Shown: positions 1-12,368, numbered from the stretch's first letter. The stretch is 64,000 nucleotides of DNA from Amblyomma americanum (GCF_052857255.1 NC_135500.1:158625689-158689688); one strand, 5' to 3'. Numbers and translations: made by a program. The notes: generated by a model not told the origin, from the sequence alone.

Positions 1-1135
1 GCATTCCAGCTATTTGGTGATGATACTTTTAGGAGTCTTTTTATTTATCGCACCCAGTTAGGACGCTATTATGACTTCGTGGAAGGCAATGTATGTTTTG
101 TAAAAAGAATGAATAAGCTTATCAGTATAATGACTGCGCGTATGCCAAAAGCAGCGTTATACCCGCAGTCACCAAACTTTGCATTTTTAATGAGTTCCTT
201 GAACACCTCACAAAGCAGGAAATTCATGCAAAGGCCACAATTGGCGGGATTTTGAGCAACAGCACAGCAGAGGGACTCCGGGTTTCAATTCAGAGCACAC
301 TTAATTAGTTTAGTTAAATATCTCAGCACACTTGTTTTTAAGTATGTGATAACTGCAAACTTGAGCCAAGACAGACTTGAAAGCTCATTTAGCATTGTTC
401 GGCAATCATCAGGATCTATGACCATCCGAATGCCGCTCATTTCTTGGTTACTGTTAATGCACTCGCCTTCTACAATCTTGCAAAACTACCATCATCGGGA
501 AACTGTGCACCAGAAGTGGTCACTTCCTTAGTTTCTGTGCCAAGAGACAGCCGTGCAGCAAGAATACACTGTCTATACTCGACAGCCTAATTGATAAAGG
601 AGCGCTCATGATGCAAAAACAGCATTGGTCTCTTGTGCTTCACGTACAAGTATTACCTCTGACGGCAGCGCCTCTGTGACAGGAAAAAGCCACGAGATGT
701 TAATTTATTATATCTAGGGCTAGAAAAGCACTGACAAAAAGTCAGTGCATAGACTGTGCGTCAGCCTTGACGGCTGAAAAAGCAGTGGCTATAGAGAAAG
801 TGATCGGTTTACAGCTTCCAATGCAAAATTTGATAATGCTGGCTTACTGTATCCGTCTGGCTGCTTGAAGAACATTATTATCCCCGTCCTTGAAGACAGC
901 TTCACCACTTATTTTAGTCTGATTAAGTTGCACGAGAAGAAAATTGTTGACTTAGCTGATATTTTAACATGTACATTTTCCGCCTCTGGCCTGTGTGAAA
1001 CATGGACGTGAAATTGTTAATGGCATAATCAAATTCTATATTCTTCGCCTGCGCTTCTACATGAAGTCAATAAATGTTGAGGGGACTGCCAAGAAAGAGC
1101 AGCCGAAGCTGTTAAAGGTGAGAAGATGCCAGTAG
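1..1135 (+). pseudogene. P-element-type transposase relic, C-terminal half
   Basis: This is the decayed C-terminal part of a P-element/THAP9-like DNA transposase, whose intact relatives cut and paste DNA in the nucleus. Frame 1 is open from the window edge to a TGA at about 253 and contains FVKRMNKLISIMTAR and a PKAALYPQSP block typical of the family. After a frame change, positions 346-531 carry LSQDRLESSFSIVRQSSG, the counterpart of the conserved LNQDxLExFFxxIRxxGG block. A later frame (about 1045-1132) ends in KEQPKLLKVRRCQ followed by a stop, which resembles the protein's C-terminus. Several frame changes and stops separate these pieces, so no functional protein can be made. The N-terminal THAP domain would lie left of the window. 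I saw no terminal inverted repeat on the right. Assignment to the family is from remembered motifs and is fairly secure; the exact 3' end of the element is unknown. Confidence 0.75.
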
Positions 1136-2394
1136 GTGGTGCAAACAAAAATATGGGCAGCCTGAGTGCAAAGTGATGGAAATAAACGTGTTTAACAATT
1201 ATTTTTATTTTGTGCTATACATTACTGATCCTAGGGTATCTTTTCCCTGACAGTACGTGTGACCTACATAGCTTGGGCTAATAATGTCATTTTACCAAGC
1301 ACGGGATTCGAAGAACTATTTACAATGCATGCTCGTGTTCCTTACTTCTGTAACTCGGTTGCCTAAGCACTAAGGAATGCGTTCCTGCAGTTTGCATAAA
1401 GCACATGATTTACAGGACTCAGGTTCTCCAGTGTTCTCCAGTGATCTCAGGTTCTCCAGTGAAGTTTCCAGTGTTCAGTTTTTCTAGCTTCAGAGTCCGT
1501 AGAAGTTTAGATCAGATCAATAGCATGAATGAAAATGCCGCTGGCAATAGCGCTCGGTTACGCGCACACGCGGTCATGAGGTTTAGAATCGTGGGTAATG
1601 TTCTTGACGCAAGGGTATTTTTATTTAAATTCCTCAGAAGACGGTGTATGATACGGCATGGCAGCAGTATTCAGAAAGGAGAATAGGGTGTAAAAATAGG
1701 CGGGTTCACTACACCCTCGACTTTGGTGTACGCGCACAAAATTTGTTCGCAAAAAAAAATAAATAAATCGTTTGCGTCGCTAGGCCGATGACTCAACTGC
1801 GCATTGAAAAACCACGGCTAAGCTGAAATAAAAAAAAATCAGTGCAATCGCATGCGTAAGTCACCTGAAAACACGCAGGCAATTCGTTTCGCGAGGCGAA
1901 ACGCGCGCGTCTACCGCAGACGCCGTGGCTGGCAAGGCAAGGCCGTTGCTGGCAAAGTTGCTCGCAGCGCCACCGCGGCAGTCATTCAGCAGCAGCCCCC
2001 GCCGCAGCCGGCGGACGCCAGACAAGCAAGTATTTCTAGGGACCCTACCTTTGCTTAACCCTCCCTCTCTCTGTGATTCCTCCTAAGAATCTCTATTTTT
2101 TATGATTAAAGAGTGTCAAGACAGGTTTCATACAAAAGGTTGCGTTAACGCGTGAGTGTTTTCAAACTTACACCAATCATCGCCGAAATACGGAACCTTG
2201 TTCCTAATGTAGGTTTTTTTTAAAGCGTTAGTAGAACTGACTGTTCAGGTTTCGGCAGCAGCTTCCTCTCTTCCATGTAAAACTAGTCAGTTTAACTTTA
2301 AAACGAGCTGTAGCGTCCAAGGAAAACTTGACCGCGTTGATACCAGTACTGGAGTTCTGTTCTGTTACGTGGATGACGTTCCAACCACGGTGCC
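1136..2394. other. Non-coding stretch, no recognised gene
   Basis: I see no gene here. A small imperfect tandem repeat of the unit ggttctccagtg occupies 1421-1474. The short open frame at 1852-2058 is Arg/Ala/Gln-rich and has no recognisable domain; it is probably chance. Confidence 0.5.
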
Positions 2395-2545
2395 GAAATG
2401 GAACTGAACCTGAACCTGAACCTGAAACCGGAATCGAATCCGTATTTTCGCGAGCAACCGGAACCAAACCGATATTTTCCCCATCGTGTAATGGATCTGA
2501 ACCGGAACGATTCAAAGGAACCGCTCCGAACCGGTTCGGGACTGA
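2395..2545. repeat. Degenerate GAACCG/GAACCTG hexamer-type repeat
   Basis: The tract has consecutive gaacct units at about 2400-2428, then scattered gaaccgg, aaccgga and ccgaaccggttcggg units to about 2545. The periodicity keeps several reading frames open on both strands across 2228-2777, so the overlapping frames there are best read as by-products of the repeat rather than genes. Confidence 0.5.
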
Positions 2546-2770
2546 GTTCTGCGCCACTTTTCTTCCAATACGACGTATTTTTTGTAAGACAAAATGAGAT
2601 GTGGTATAGCGAAGATTTAGCCACCAAAAGCTCTCTGCCCAGGGCACAGCAAAAACGGCAACTATTGCGCGACAACACAATTGTGGGATGTTTGGTGTGT
2701 TGAAAAGTGACAAATTGGAGCTTCTGTAATGTGATTCCGACGATTCTAACGCTTTTGACGAAAACGTAAG

Positions 2771-2803
2771 CGCACAAGAAGACGAGGACAGTCTTCTTGT
2801 GCG
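2771..2803. repeat. Perfect 13-bp inverted repeat with 7-nt loop
   Basis: The arm cgcacaagaagac at 2771-2783 is followed by the loop gaggaca and the exact reverse complement at 2791-2803. A T-tract such as a terminator would need is absent, and no flanking gene explains it. Confidence 0.6.
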
Positions 2804-3112
2804 TTTCTGTTCTCGTCTATAGCATGAGCAACCAACTACCTAAGAAACAGCCTTCCTGATTGGAAAGAATTTTATGACAGACTGAAGTGAAATCTTGAGT
2901 TTATTACAGTCTCCTCCTTTGAAATGTTTGCGGACAGTTTCAATAAAATTATGAGAACCGCTCTAACTCACAATGCTCCGAGTGAAGATAGCTTCCCTTT
3001 CTATGTGTCATGTATTATAAATATGCGAAGCAGAAATGCAACGACCCAACCATGTTGTCGAACATTCCAGCCTTAGCTCGCTGGGTTCTTCTCGAGATTT
3101 AAGTATGTTAAT
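2804..3112. other. Non-coding gap before the RTE relic
   Basis: About 300 bases with no recognisable gene or repeat. Confidence 0.4.
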
Positions 3113-4765
3113 TTTCGTTAGCCTCCGTATTTCTGTTCCTAGTTCAGCCATGGTATCGTGCAGGTGTTATGTACAATTCTCTTGAGGACATTCGTAAATT
3201 TTCATTAACGTTCTGAGATAACGCGCCCAACGCGCTCCACCCTATTGTTATTCTACTAGCTATTCCAATCACGTGATCCGGATCTGCGGTTACAATCTCC
3301 TCTAAGTAGACGCGTTCCCTTGCAATGAGTAGAAGTATTCCCGCCTCTCTACCGATTGTAAACTGCTGTCCCTATCCGAGATTGGTGAAGATATTCTGCA
3401 TATTACTTATCTGACGTACCGTTCTCCTCAGCATATTTAAGTCATGCTTTGCAATTGATCCCTTGCGGGACTAAGCAAGGCAATGTCATCAGTGAATGGA
3501 AGATTACAACGTCAATCTTTAGAACTCTTATTCCCAACTGTTTCCAATCTAGGCCTCCGAGTACTTCCTGTAAACCAGAGGTGGATATCACTGCCAATAT
3601 TGCGTCTTCCTGCCTGACACCCTTCAATTGGAATTTTATTCATGACTTTAAGAACAACTATGGTCACTATGCACCCGTTATAGATCTTCCAGCAGTTTAC
3701 ATAAGACTCATCTATATCTTGAATTGGAATGCCTGCATGACTGCTGAGGCTTCGACTGAGCCAAGTGCTTTCTCGTAATCTGTGAAAGCTGCATGCAAAG
3801 GTTGGCTATTTCTGCCTGTTTCTCTGTAACCTGATTGATAGCGTGAATATGGTCTTTTGTAGAGTAGCCTTTACGAAAGCCTGACGGATCATTTGGTTGG
3901 TTAAAATGTGAGCCTGATTTGATTTTACTAGCAATTACCTTACAAGTACCCTCCAGGCAACGAACCGCAAGCTAATGGTTCTATTATTTTTAACTCATTG
4001 ATGTTCTCTTTCTTACGGATTAAGGTTATTTTAGCGTTTTTCCAAGCTTCTGGTACGCTCAAAACCATATGGCAGTTCGTATACAGTAGGGCTTCTCTTT
4101 CTATTGGGATCTCAGAATCTGCTGTTACCTGATTCTAAACAGCTGTCTTCCCCCTTTTGATTGCTTCTAAGGCATTCTTTTTTTTCTCATTCGTTATTGG
4201 CGGGATGTCCCACGGTCACTGGTTCTCGCATTAACCTCCGGATTACATTGGCTGCTACACAGATTTGTGCATATTCTCATTTCGTTATTGGCGGGATGTC
4301 CCACTGTCATTGGTTTTCACATTAACCTCCGGATTACATCGGCTGCTACACAGATTTGTGCATATTCCGTTTTTGGCGGGAGGTCCTCCTGCCGCTTCCT
4401 CTCGCTTTAAAGTCTGGATTAAATTGGCTACTACACAGATTCGTGCAGAATTTTTTGCCAAATTATTAATTTATTCATATTGCTACTGACTTTGGTTTCT
4501 TTGTGTCTTAACGCATACATCTGATTTTTGCCTATGCCTTGCTTCCTCTTCACCGCGTTTAGGCTACCTTAGTTCATAAGGGACGCTTGATTCTCAACCT
4601 CATAAACTTCCTGGTGTCGTCACCTTTGCCAATAAATTAGGCTTGACAGCTCTGTCAGTTCTACTTTGTTTTATGGGGTCAGAGGCTTTCATGCTTTCGC
4701 GTTTCTTAATCAGATCATACGCGGCCTGGGAGAGCTTGCAGTAGCTGTTTCTTAGACTTTATCTG
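3113..4765 (-). mobile_element. Decayed RTE-type LINE fragment (reverse transcriptase)
   Basis: This is a non-LTR retrotransposon relic read on the minus strand. Its intact relatives encode an endonuclease plus reverse transcriptase that copies the element into the genome. The minus frame at 3442-3627 begins with KGVRQEDAILAVI, a decayed form of the reverse transcriptase motif KGVRQGDxISP. The stretch 3113-3660 aligns by eye with the second copy at about 21840-22400; for example, both share ttttcgtta, tctcttgagg, gcgctccacc and tgatccggatc. The part at 4500-4760 matches, from memory, the more 5' part of the same tick family. Frame-breaking changes are numerous and the copy is inactive. The 3' end is truncated relative to the other copy because the ATC-repeat tail is missing. 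Boundaries are approximate. Confidence 0.75.
4191..4450. repeat. Three-copy tandem repeat, period 91 then 85 bp
   Basis: The unit starts at ttattggcggga and runs through gtcactggtt, cctccggattaca and cacagatttgtgca. Copy 1 begins near 4191, copy 2 near 4282 and copy 3 near 4370. Copies 1 and 2 differ at only a few bases, whereas copy 3 is much more diverged. The array lies inside the RTE relic and is an expansion of it or an insertion into it. Confidence 0.8.
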
Positions 4766-6924
4766 TAAAAGCAAAAAAAAAAGTTAATGCACCCCCAGTT
4801 AGTGTTTTAGCCTGCAAGGCAGACCATTACTTATTCGTGAAGAGGAGATAAAATCAATCTCGAAATGGCAACAAGTTGCTCTTTGGCTGAAGAAGACTGA
4901 AACCACGACTAAAAGTGTGCTCTCTTTGTGCTTTTTATTTAGCTTCGAATTGTACACAATGCGCTCTGAAGGTGCACAGTTAAAATATTAGCCCTTAATT
5001 TCCGCACTTCAAGCAGTCGCCGAAGACGTGCCCACCTTCTTAAGCCACGTGTTGAGGGTTTCGGCACTAAAGTACCACCTAATCGTATAAAAGAAAACAC
5101 AGCGTTAAGTGGGACACCCGCCGCAAGTATAATGTAGCAACGAGACGCACAAGCAACTGAAAGGGAGCACTTCCACAAACGGCCCAGCTGACAGCCATAT
5201 CCATTTCGCGTGAAGTACCGGCCGCTGTGGCAGGTGGCAGCACCGGTCTGGTTGATGTCTCGCACTTAAGTCTCCGCCAACTAAACTCACACATTGCACT
5301 TTTCCTTTCTTTTGCTGTCTGTCACGTTCCTTTTTCCACCAACGCTTCTTTCTTTGCTTTCTGTTGTTCATAGTGGTTGCTCATAGTTTATGTCCAGCAG
5401 CCCTTTTCGTTGCTGCGGAGAAGGTCTTTATAGATTTTGTTGCACTGCCAAATGATAATAAGTACAAAAAGAAAATAAATCTCAAATAAACAGGAATGGT
5501 TGTAACGTAAAGCGAGACGCTGCACGCAAGGGAAGCCACTTTAGTCCGATAAAAAAGAAGACCTGCAAAAGTGGCACACGTGGCACTGCTTGAAAATTCT
5601 AATGTTCAAATTCCAAGTGCGACGAAGGCGCAGTGTGGGTGGCGGCTGGTATGAACGAATTATTTTTTCTAAAGCGCCTACGAATTCAGTCAGTGAATTC
5701 CACCTGGTTTACTGACGTTAAACTCCATAAAAAAGATATTCTGTTCTACAAAAAATGTAGGTGCCAATTTATTTTTAGGGTTATGTCACAACAGAATTGG
5801 AAACGAATGAATGGCCACCCACATAAAAAAATTCATCTCGCAGTCTTTCGAAAACAATTTTTCTCCGGGCTAAACAGCGGAGCCATACTGCCATGTAAAG
5901 CGCAGAGATAACTGCCTCCTGACCACAAGAATACTCGTTTACATTTCTAAGTTAAAGACAAAACACCCTAATAGGCTTTTCTTTACGCTTTCCCACGTCA
6001 GCACCTAAACTGACTACAGACTATAATGCCAAATCTCCAGCCCTAAAGTACCAAGTACTGCGAGATGGTTTCATTACATACTATTACATACTGTTGTTCA
6101 GTTTCTGTTCATTTTTAATCTCAACATATTACACGAATTCAACTACACGCAGCAAATAGCGCCTTGGGCTAACGATTGGCACGCCAAGAAGACCTGTGCG
6201 CACTGAGAACATGCTTCTGGTCCTCGAAGGTCCTGCATACACTCAACGCATATATTAAAGGCCTTTCAGGGTGTTCATAGAGTGGTTGGAACGACACCGG
6301 CACTAAAGACGGGCTCCGTAAGGCTATTTTTTTTTCGTTTAGCTTCAATTTTCGTGCAAATGCTACTCTAGGAATATGATGACGACTACACAACACGCAT
6401 AGCCTTTCTGGGGTGTGGGCTGTTCGCGTCTAAGAATATGAGTGCATGCGAGCAAAATCTCGGCCAATGTATGTGCTTTGTTCGCAAAAAGAAACCTGTC
6501 AACGAGACTTGCTTCTTTATTGTGAATCGGAGCTGTTCTGGCACAGCTAAAGCTTTGAATTAAGCAAAAATGTGTGCATAACCTTCTTCTGTCTTTTCAT
6601 ATCGTGTGAGTGCGCCGTAATTGATCCACTGAAGGGTTCAGATGCAAATTCCTTTGCTTGTTACTTTTGGTAAAGACTGTACCTTCGACTTGCAGTGCAT
6701 CTTAAGCTGTAAGTGTGATTCGCGTAATGAATATGAATAGTTCTAATTCAAAACAAAATGCCGTAAGGAATACGTAAGTACCATAGAAAGCTAACACGTA
6801 TCTGTCTTTTTTTTTTTGCTTCCGGCAAGAATCCAAGAAATGAGGCAGATATGGAAGAACAATATTTTATTTTTTGTTAAACGAAATACATGTTTCCTAT
6901 TCCCGAAGATCAACGGGGTTTATG
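4766..6924. other. Intergenic, no recognised feature
   Basis: Open frames here are at most 108 codons (4939-5265, minus) and overlap other frames of the same length. None has a recognisable domain or convincing splice context. I see no RNA gene. Confidence 0.45.
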
Positions 6925-7105
6925 CACTCCTTGGATTAAAGTCGACCAGCTCATTCTTTTGAACGTGCGCTGACATCACACAGCACGACTGCATTTTTGA
7001 ATTCCCTCTACATCGAAATGCGGCTTCCTCAGCCGGGATTGAATGTGGCGACCCTGGGATCAGTAGTCGAACGCTAAAGCCACTGAGCCCCCTTGTTGAT
7101 TATCT
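6925..7105 (-). mobile_element. Degenerate tRNA-derived SINE
   Basis: On the minus strand a tRNA-like head (ggctcagtggct with tccca and attcaatccc remnants) is followed by a body containing atgtcagcgcacgttcaaa. The same order, head then gtgcgatgtcagtgcacgttaaag, occurs in the better preserved copies at 33.7, 37.2 and 38.0 kb. It is diverged and its ends are approximate. Confidence 0.65.
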
Positions 7106-9555
7106 AGATTTTTGCCCGAACTGGCTATTTATGGGCCCATTTGTAGCCCTTTTCGAGCATAATATAATGAATAGCATCATGTCCTACTTTTGACTCATAA
7201 TATCTCTAATGAAAATAGAGCCTTGTAATGAAGGTGGTTGCCTCGGTTGAAAATGTCATGAAATCAAGACGAAATAATAAAGGGAAATGAACGCGAATCA
7301 CGCCCCTCCAACTTTTTATTCTCTCCTGCACTTTATTACAACGCCATTGAAGGTTCTGTAGGACATGTCCATAAATGTGTTCGAACACAAACGGGAATAA
7401 ATACTTCACGTCTACTAAAGTACTTATTCCCCGGCGCCAAACTTGCAGCCCCACAGTGCCTGCATGGTGTAGCACTGCGCCCTTTATCAAAAACTTTGCA
7501 ATGCATGTCGCACAAAAGGGCTTAAATACAAATGTTTGTAACTATTTTTTTATTATTTAAGTCGCCTTTAATAACACCCCCAGTGCGTACATACTCAGTA
7601 GCAAAGTGAAAGCCGATAATTGTCATTGCGCTACTACATTAGGCATGGAAGTAGCATTAGTACTGATGGCAGTACAAATGACGTTTGGTAAACTAAGTCA
7701 AAGATCTGCTATAGGGTCCAGTGTCTCTAAGCGCAATAAGGAACAACGGCCGCTGTGGAGGGCTCGGGAATAATATACCACCTGGAGATCACCAACATGC
7801 GCCGAGATCGCCAGGCGCAAAGGCACCTTTTCAGTTTCGTGTCGATCGAAACACACATGTCATGTTCTTCAATGCGTATTGTAAATTACCACATTCCTAT
7901 AACCAATGTGAGGTTTTCTTATGGGCGTCACGTCCATCGCTTCTAAGTCGCTTTTTTGGACATTTCTCACCTTTTCATATTACCATTCTGACTTAAATTG
8001 TGATTGGAGTAAGTATGCTATGCATTAGGCGCTGCAAACTTGGGCGGAGTGAGACTTAAAATGTGAAGCTGAATTTGAACAGAACGGAAACAAAAGTGCT
8101 AAGCTTTTGCTTGGGGACAATTTTTCTCCCCACTGTGATCGATATGGTCAAACAACGAGCTTATAACGCGTATGGAGGAGCATCCTAAACTAGGCTTTCA
8201 TGGAAGTGGGCGTCATATTTTGCAAGCAAGCTTTCGCGTGCCGGCACGTTATTCAAAAGCAACTTTCGCGAGCACACAACTAATAAACTGAGTACGAGCG
8301 AGCCAGGCCTCCTTCACTTAGGTAAACAGATTCGATGCATTTCTTTAAAGCGCCCTAATTCTGTGAATTGCAGACCAGCGTCAATTTTACGTTGCTGTTC
8401 CAACACTGCCGTTCCAAGATCTTCTGGTTTGACGCATGCTACGATTAGTTTTAAGCGAAACCCCCCAAAAATGAGGTTGAAGAGTAATTTTCACTGGCGC
8501 TCCAAAGTGAATCGAGTTCTTTGAGCTAGATACGCAGAAGATGACGCAGTTTGGCGTGTAACAATGACATTTCAGGTAATTGAAAAATTAGTGGCAAACA
8601 CAAACGGAAGCTTGCAATATTATTCCTTCTGGCTGTTTATGAAGTCTGGTGCAAAGTCACACAAATGTTTGCGCTCATTGCAAGAACTGAACTACTAACC
8701 CCCTTTCGCGTACATTTCGACAGACTGTGTGGGAAAAAAAGACTGCCTTATGGCTGCATCTGATTTACCTCCAAGAATTACTGGCGCGCTGAAAAGCATT
8801 GGAATCAGGCCGAACTATTATGAACATATTTACTTGCATGCCTTGTAAATCTCTCTCCCGTCTTCAACGTCTGGCTGCATGCAAGGCGCCGACTTACATA
8901 TCTGAACAGAAATTAGCACCTTAACATGGCTGCCTTTTTCAACAGTTGACTCGCACTACCACCAAAGTCAGAGTCCAAGTTGTTGCGCTCCTTCAGAATT
9001 ATTTGTAGGATTATCTTGCAGTCACCGACATAAAACCTAATTCAACGTGCGTCAAACGCATGCGTCTGTGATGTTAGCGCCCTGATTAAGGCAGCTGGTA
9101 GAAAAAAGCAACTGCAAAGCACGATGATTTTCAGCTGACCTACGTCGCATATTCATCGCCTCTGCAGGCTCACTTCGTTTTCTCAATTGTCACGTGCGAT
9201 AGCATCCGCCTTTTCCACTATATATGACGCCCTGTAGAGCTCAATCCTTTAACACACAGTCTCCAAGATGTAATGCCTATTGCCCCACTTTACACGCTGT
9301 TTACTCATTAAACAAATTGTTGCACGCAGTTTGCGTAAAAAGTTTGCAGTTTTTTATATTCTCACTAATGAGCGCTTTCGAATAGAAATGTTTTATATCT
9401 TTGCAACCCAGCTGTGTAAACAAAAAAAAAATTGATGATAGCCTAGTTCTGTTAAGTGATGATATAGCTAGCGAAAGTGCGGCGACATCTGTTTCGGAAG
9501 AGTTAATATATGAAAGCCGCGCATTCACTACGTGAGCCTTTATTCATGACTAAAC
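7106..9555. other. Intergenic, no recognised feature
   Basis: No open frame longer than 94 codons and no family motif. Sequence is AT-rich and of low coding character. Confidence 0.45.
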
Positions 9556-9840
9556 CTTGAGCCGTCGTGGCGGAGTGGTAGCGTCTCCGCCTCAAACACC
9601 AAAGGCCCTGGTCCGATTTCCATCCTCGACACGGGGTTTTTTTTTTATTCAGTGAGTGTGCGGGGGTTTCAGCGACTCCCGCCACCAACCACGTGGTTGG
9701 TCACGTGGTCGGTCACTTGGTGCGGAGCAGCTGCCGACGGCGCGGTGCCGTGGCCTGTCACGTGGTGCGGTGCGACCATGGTAGGGGGGCGAGCACGGTG
9801 AAACTGCGAGTTAGTGGCCAATGTAGCTTTCGCTACAAAA
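9556..9840 (+). mobile_element. tRNA-headed SINE-like repeat with CACGTG-rich body
   Basis: The head contains a good polymerase III A box (tggcggagtgg, 9568-9578) and a slightly altered B box (ggtccgatttc, 9610-9620) about 32 bases later. It is followed by a run of T at about 9637-9646. The folded head pairs only partly, so it is a tRNA-derived repeat head rather than a tRNA gene. The body to about 9840 has repeated cacgtggt units (near 9690, 9702 and 9759) and ends in tagctttcgctaca. I associate this combination with a dispersed tick repeat from memory; the end points are inferred. Confidence 0.55.
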
Positions 9841-10319
9841 GACAGCATGAACTTGCAACTTATTACTACAATTTCTTGTAATAACGATAAAATGAAGTTA
9901 TTAACAAAGAATGTAATAAAAAAAACATGCCAGTGACGCCTCTCTGCATCACTATTCCTTTAATTGAAATAGGCGCATCCTGAAATGTAGCCCCTAGCGT
10001 CTCCAGCTCGCTGGTTACAAATATTATTGGCATCGTGCTAATAACTTGAGAGATAAATTAGTACACGTTGCCTGTACTTGTTATACTTGCTGCGATTATT
10101 CCGGTCACCGTGTTTTGTCATTCACAATCTCGGCAGCAGATCTGGAATCTGCCTCCACTCTCTAAAATATATATATCCTTTTTCAAATCAAGTTTTCTAG
10201 GAGAGAGCAAATGAGCCTCTGTAATCTAGAAAACTAAATTTATTTCAGCCACATGAAGTTATTTCGACTTCTGCGATGTACTGAGTAAAGGATCTCTTTC
10301 GCATTTTGGGTTCACTAAG
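9841..10319. other. Intergenic, no recognised feature
   Basis: AT-rich sequence with no open frame of note and no repeat I can name. Confidence 0.4.
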
Positions 10320-10640
10320 CTACGGCCGTCACCGCGGGATTACCGCAGCCACATCGCGTTCAAGACCTCAACGCCGTACCCACTGGCCCAAGGCGCCAAG
10401 TCTTCCGAAAGGTGATTACTGGCTTAGATGGCTTACTGGCTGAGGTGTCTGGCATCTGAGGCAAAGTTTGCGGACAGTTTTCACTCCGGCTGCATCTCAG
10501 TGTAGGAGAAATGAAAGACCGTTCAAGAGTTGTGCGATGTCTTTGCGCGTTAAAGGCTCCCAGGTGATCGAAAGTAATCTGCAGCCCGTCAATATGGTGT
10601 CACTCGCCGCCAAAGCCGAGTTTAGTGGCGTTAAATCCCC
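10320..10640 (+). mobile_element. Strongly degenerate SINE remnant
   Basis: The core gttgtgcgatgtctttgcgcgttaaaggctcccaggtgatcg (about 10528-10571) corresponds to the body of the SINE group seen at 38.0 kb (gctgtgcgatgtcagtgcacgttaaag). The upstream part looks like a worn tRNA head plus Gly/Cys-rich filler. Orientation is plus. The open frame at 10468-10665 is a by-product. Confidence 0.45.
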
Positions 10641-11623
10641 GCATCCAAATTTTGTGCAGGTGTAAGTCCAACGCATCTGTGTAGGCGCAAAGACGTTTAC
10701 ACGATTTTATTGTTTCATACCACAGCAGCAAATTCATAACAGAAACTTGATATTGACAAATGAAGCAGTCCATTGGAGCCCATGATAAAATGGTATATGC
10801 TTCCTATTTCTCATAGGGCTGAATGAGGAGGAATTCAGAATGTAGGTTTTCACGTTAATGATAGGCCATATTTCTTTTTGGGATAGGGGTTTTAGGAGCC
10901 ACTCACCAAAGAAACAATCCTCGATCTTCTTTCCCCATTGAATAGATCTGCTGCTGTCTATGAGTGCCGAAAACCTCCAGAAGCAGTCGCCATCGATTTC
11001 AACGTTATATGCCTTGCTAATTTATAAGCATAGAAAGCTGGTCCTACCTACATTGGCTCATTTTGAAAGATCGCCCGGAAGACTAAAGGAGGCAAAAAAA
11101 CACATATCAGGATGTTTTCTTTTTTATTTACTTGTACCGTGTCGGCGAAATCCAATGAAAGGCGGCATTTATTGTGGTTTGTATTCTTTAACAGCTTTGG
11201 GGTCTGTTGTACGGCGCTACTTCAAGGAAAACGCTTCAATGGTCCAAATATATTTATGAGGTCATGTGCGAAACTTCTCATTCGTATAAACATCTATCTT
11301 GGCGCTAGCGGAATTTTTATATTTTGCAGCCAATGCATTCTCCGAAGTGCAAAAGCACGCATGCACGGTTGATGAGTGGGATCACAGGAAAATAGCGCTC
11401 TTTTCATCGTCAAGGAGAACCTACTGTATATGAAACCCTTCCAGTTCATACGACAGACAATACATGGCGCAACTGTAGAAGGCGATTCGCAAAGCAATTT
11501 CAGAAAATTAAATGTTCAGCAGAGGGCAACGATAAGATCTTGGAAGTCACATGTAAGAGTAAGCAGAGGGCGAAGTATGAAATAAATACCGCAGCAAAGG
11601 CACACTCTAGGTAGGTGTCAGAT
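10641..11623. other. Intergenic, no recognised feature
   Basis: Several overlapping frames of 65-99 codons on both strands have no family motif. None is supported as a gene. Confidence 0.4.
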
Positions 11624-11826
11624 TGTCACATATAATAGGGAGTCAGAAATAAAAGTATGAAGGAAAGAGATTTGAAGAAGACGACGAGGTTGGCGATAAG
11701 GATGACGTGGATTAACCGAAGACTAAAGAATATGAAGAAGTATTCAGTGAGGTGGGAAGAGATGATTGGTGGAGAAGAGGAGAACGAGAAGACGGCGACA
11801 AGACTTACGTGGACTAACGCCAAGGC

Positions 11827-11834
11827 TATAAAAG
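11827..11834 (+). promoter_or_regulatory. TATA box of the solo LTR
   Basis: TATAAAAG lies about 200 bases into the LTR. Two acgtgga(t/c)taac motifs precede it (about 11705 and 11810). It could still drive transcription outward from the LTR. Confidence 0.55.
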
Positions 11835-12362
11835 GACGAGAAAGAGCGACGCACCGGGGGAGGGAACAGAGAAGCGGAGGCTCCAGCGGGAAAAGAACGA
11901 CGCCGGCTGCTGCTCCGGTGAGCTCGCGTTCTACGGCTTCGCACCGCGGACTTCCTGCCGTTCCTGAGCCCATTCCCGGGAGTCAACGGAGGACGATACC
12001 ACCTGCTACGGCCAGGGGTTTCTCCAGCGCTGTTGCCACCAATCCGGGTGGTTCCCCCAACGCCAACGTCACCGGCATCACCTCCACGGGCGCTTGCACC
12101 GGCAGCTTGTACGACGCAGCCAACGACGCCGCCAGCGACGCCAGCCTCAGCACGTCGAACGCCATCTCAACGCCGGCTACTGGGCCCATGCAACGTCGCA
12201 TCCGCACCGAACCAACCGTGAGCACGAACGCCGAACGCTAACAGTAGGACGCTAGTAGTAGACTCTAGTAGCGGTGTTCCTGGGTCGTGTGTATTGATAT
12301 TCTTTGTGTTTTGTGTTAGTTTCGTTAGTTTTGTGCGCTAGTGTCTGTGTCATGTAGGCTGT

Positions 12363-12368
12363 ATTAAA
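12363..12368 (+). terminator. Poly(A) signal ATTAAA of the solo LTR
   Basis: ATTAAA lies about 530 bases downstream of the TATA box and 75 bases before the LTR end, followed by a GT-rich stretch (tgtgcgtctgtgtggg). This arrangement fits an LTR R-region signal. Confidence 0.5.

Noticed and set aside
2228..2777. Overlapping 80-160-codon frames on both strands
   Set aside because: Hexamer-type repeats keep several frames open at once; no frame has a family motif.
11657..12241. 194-codon plus-strand frame as a gene
   Set aside because: It lies wholly inside the solo LTR, spans its TATA box, and has no domain.
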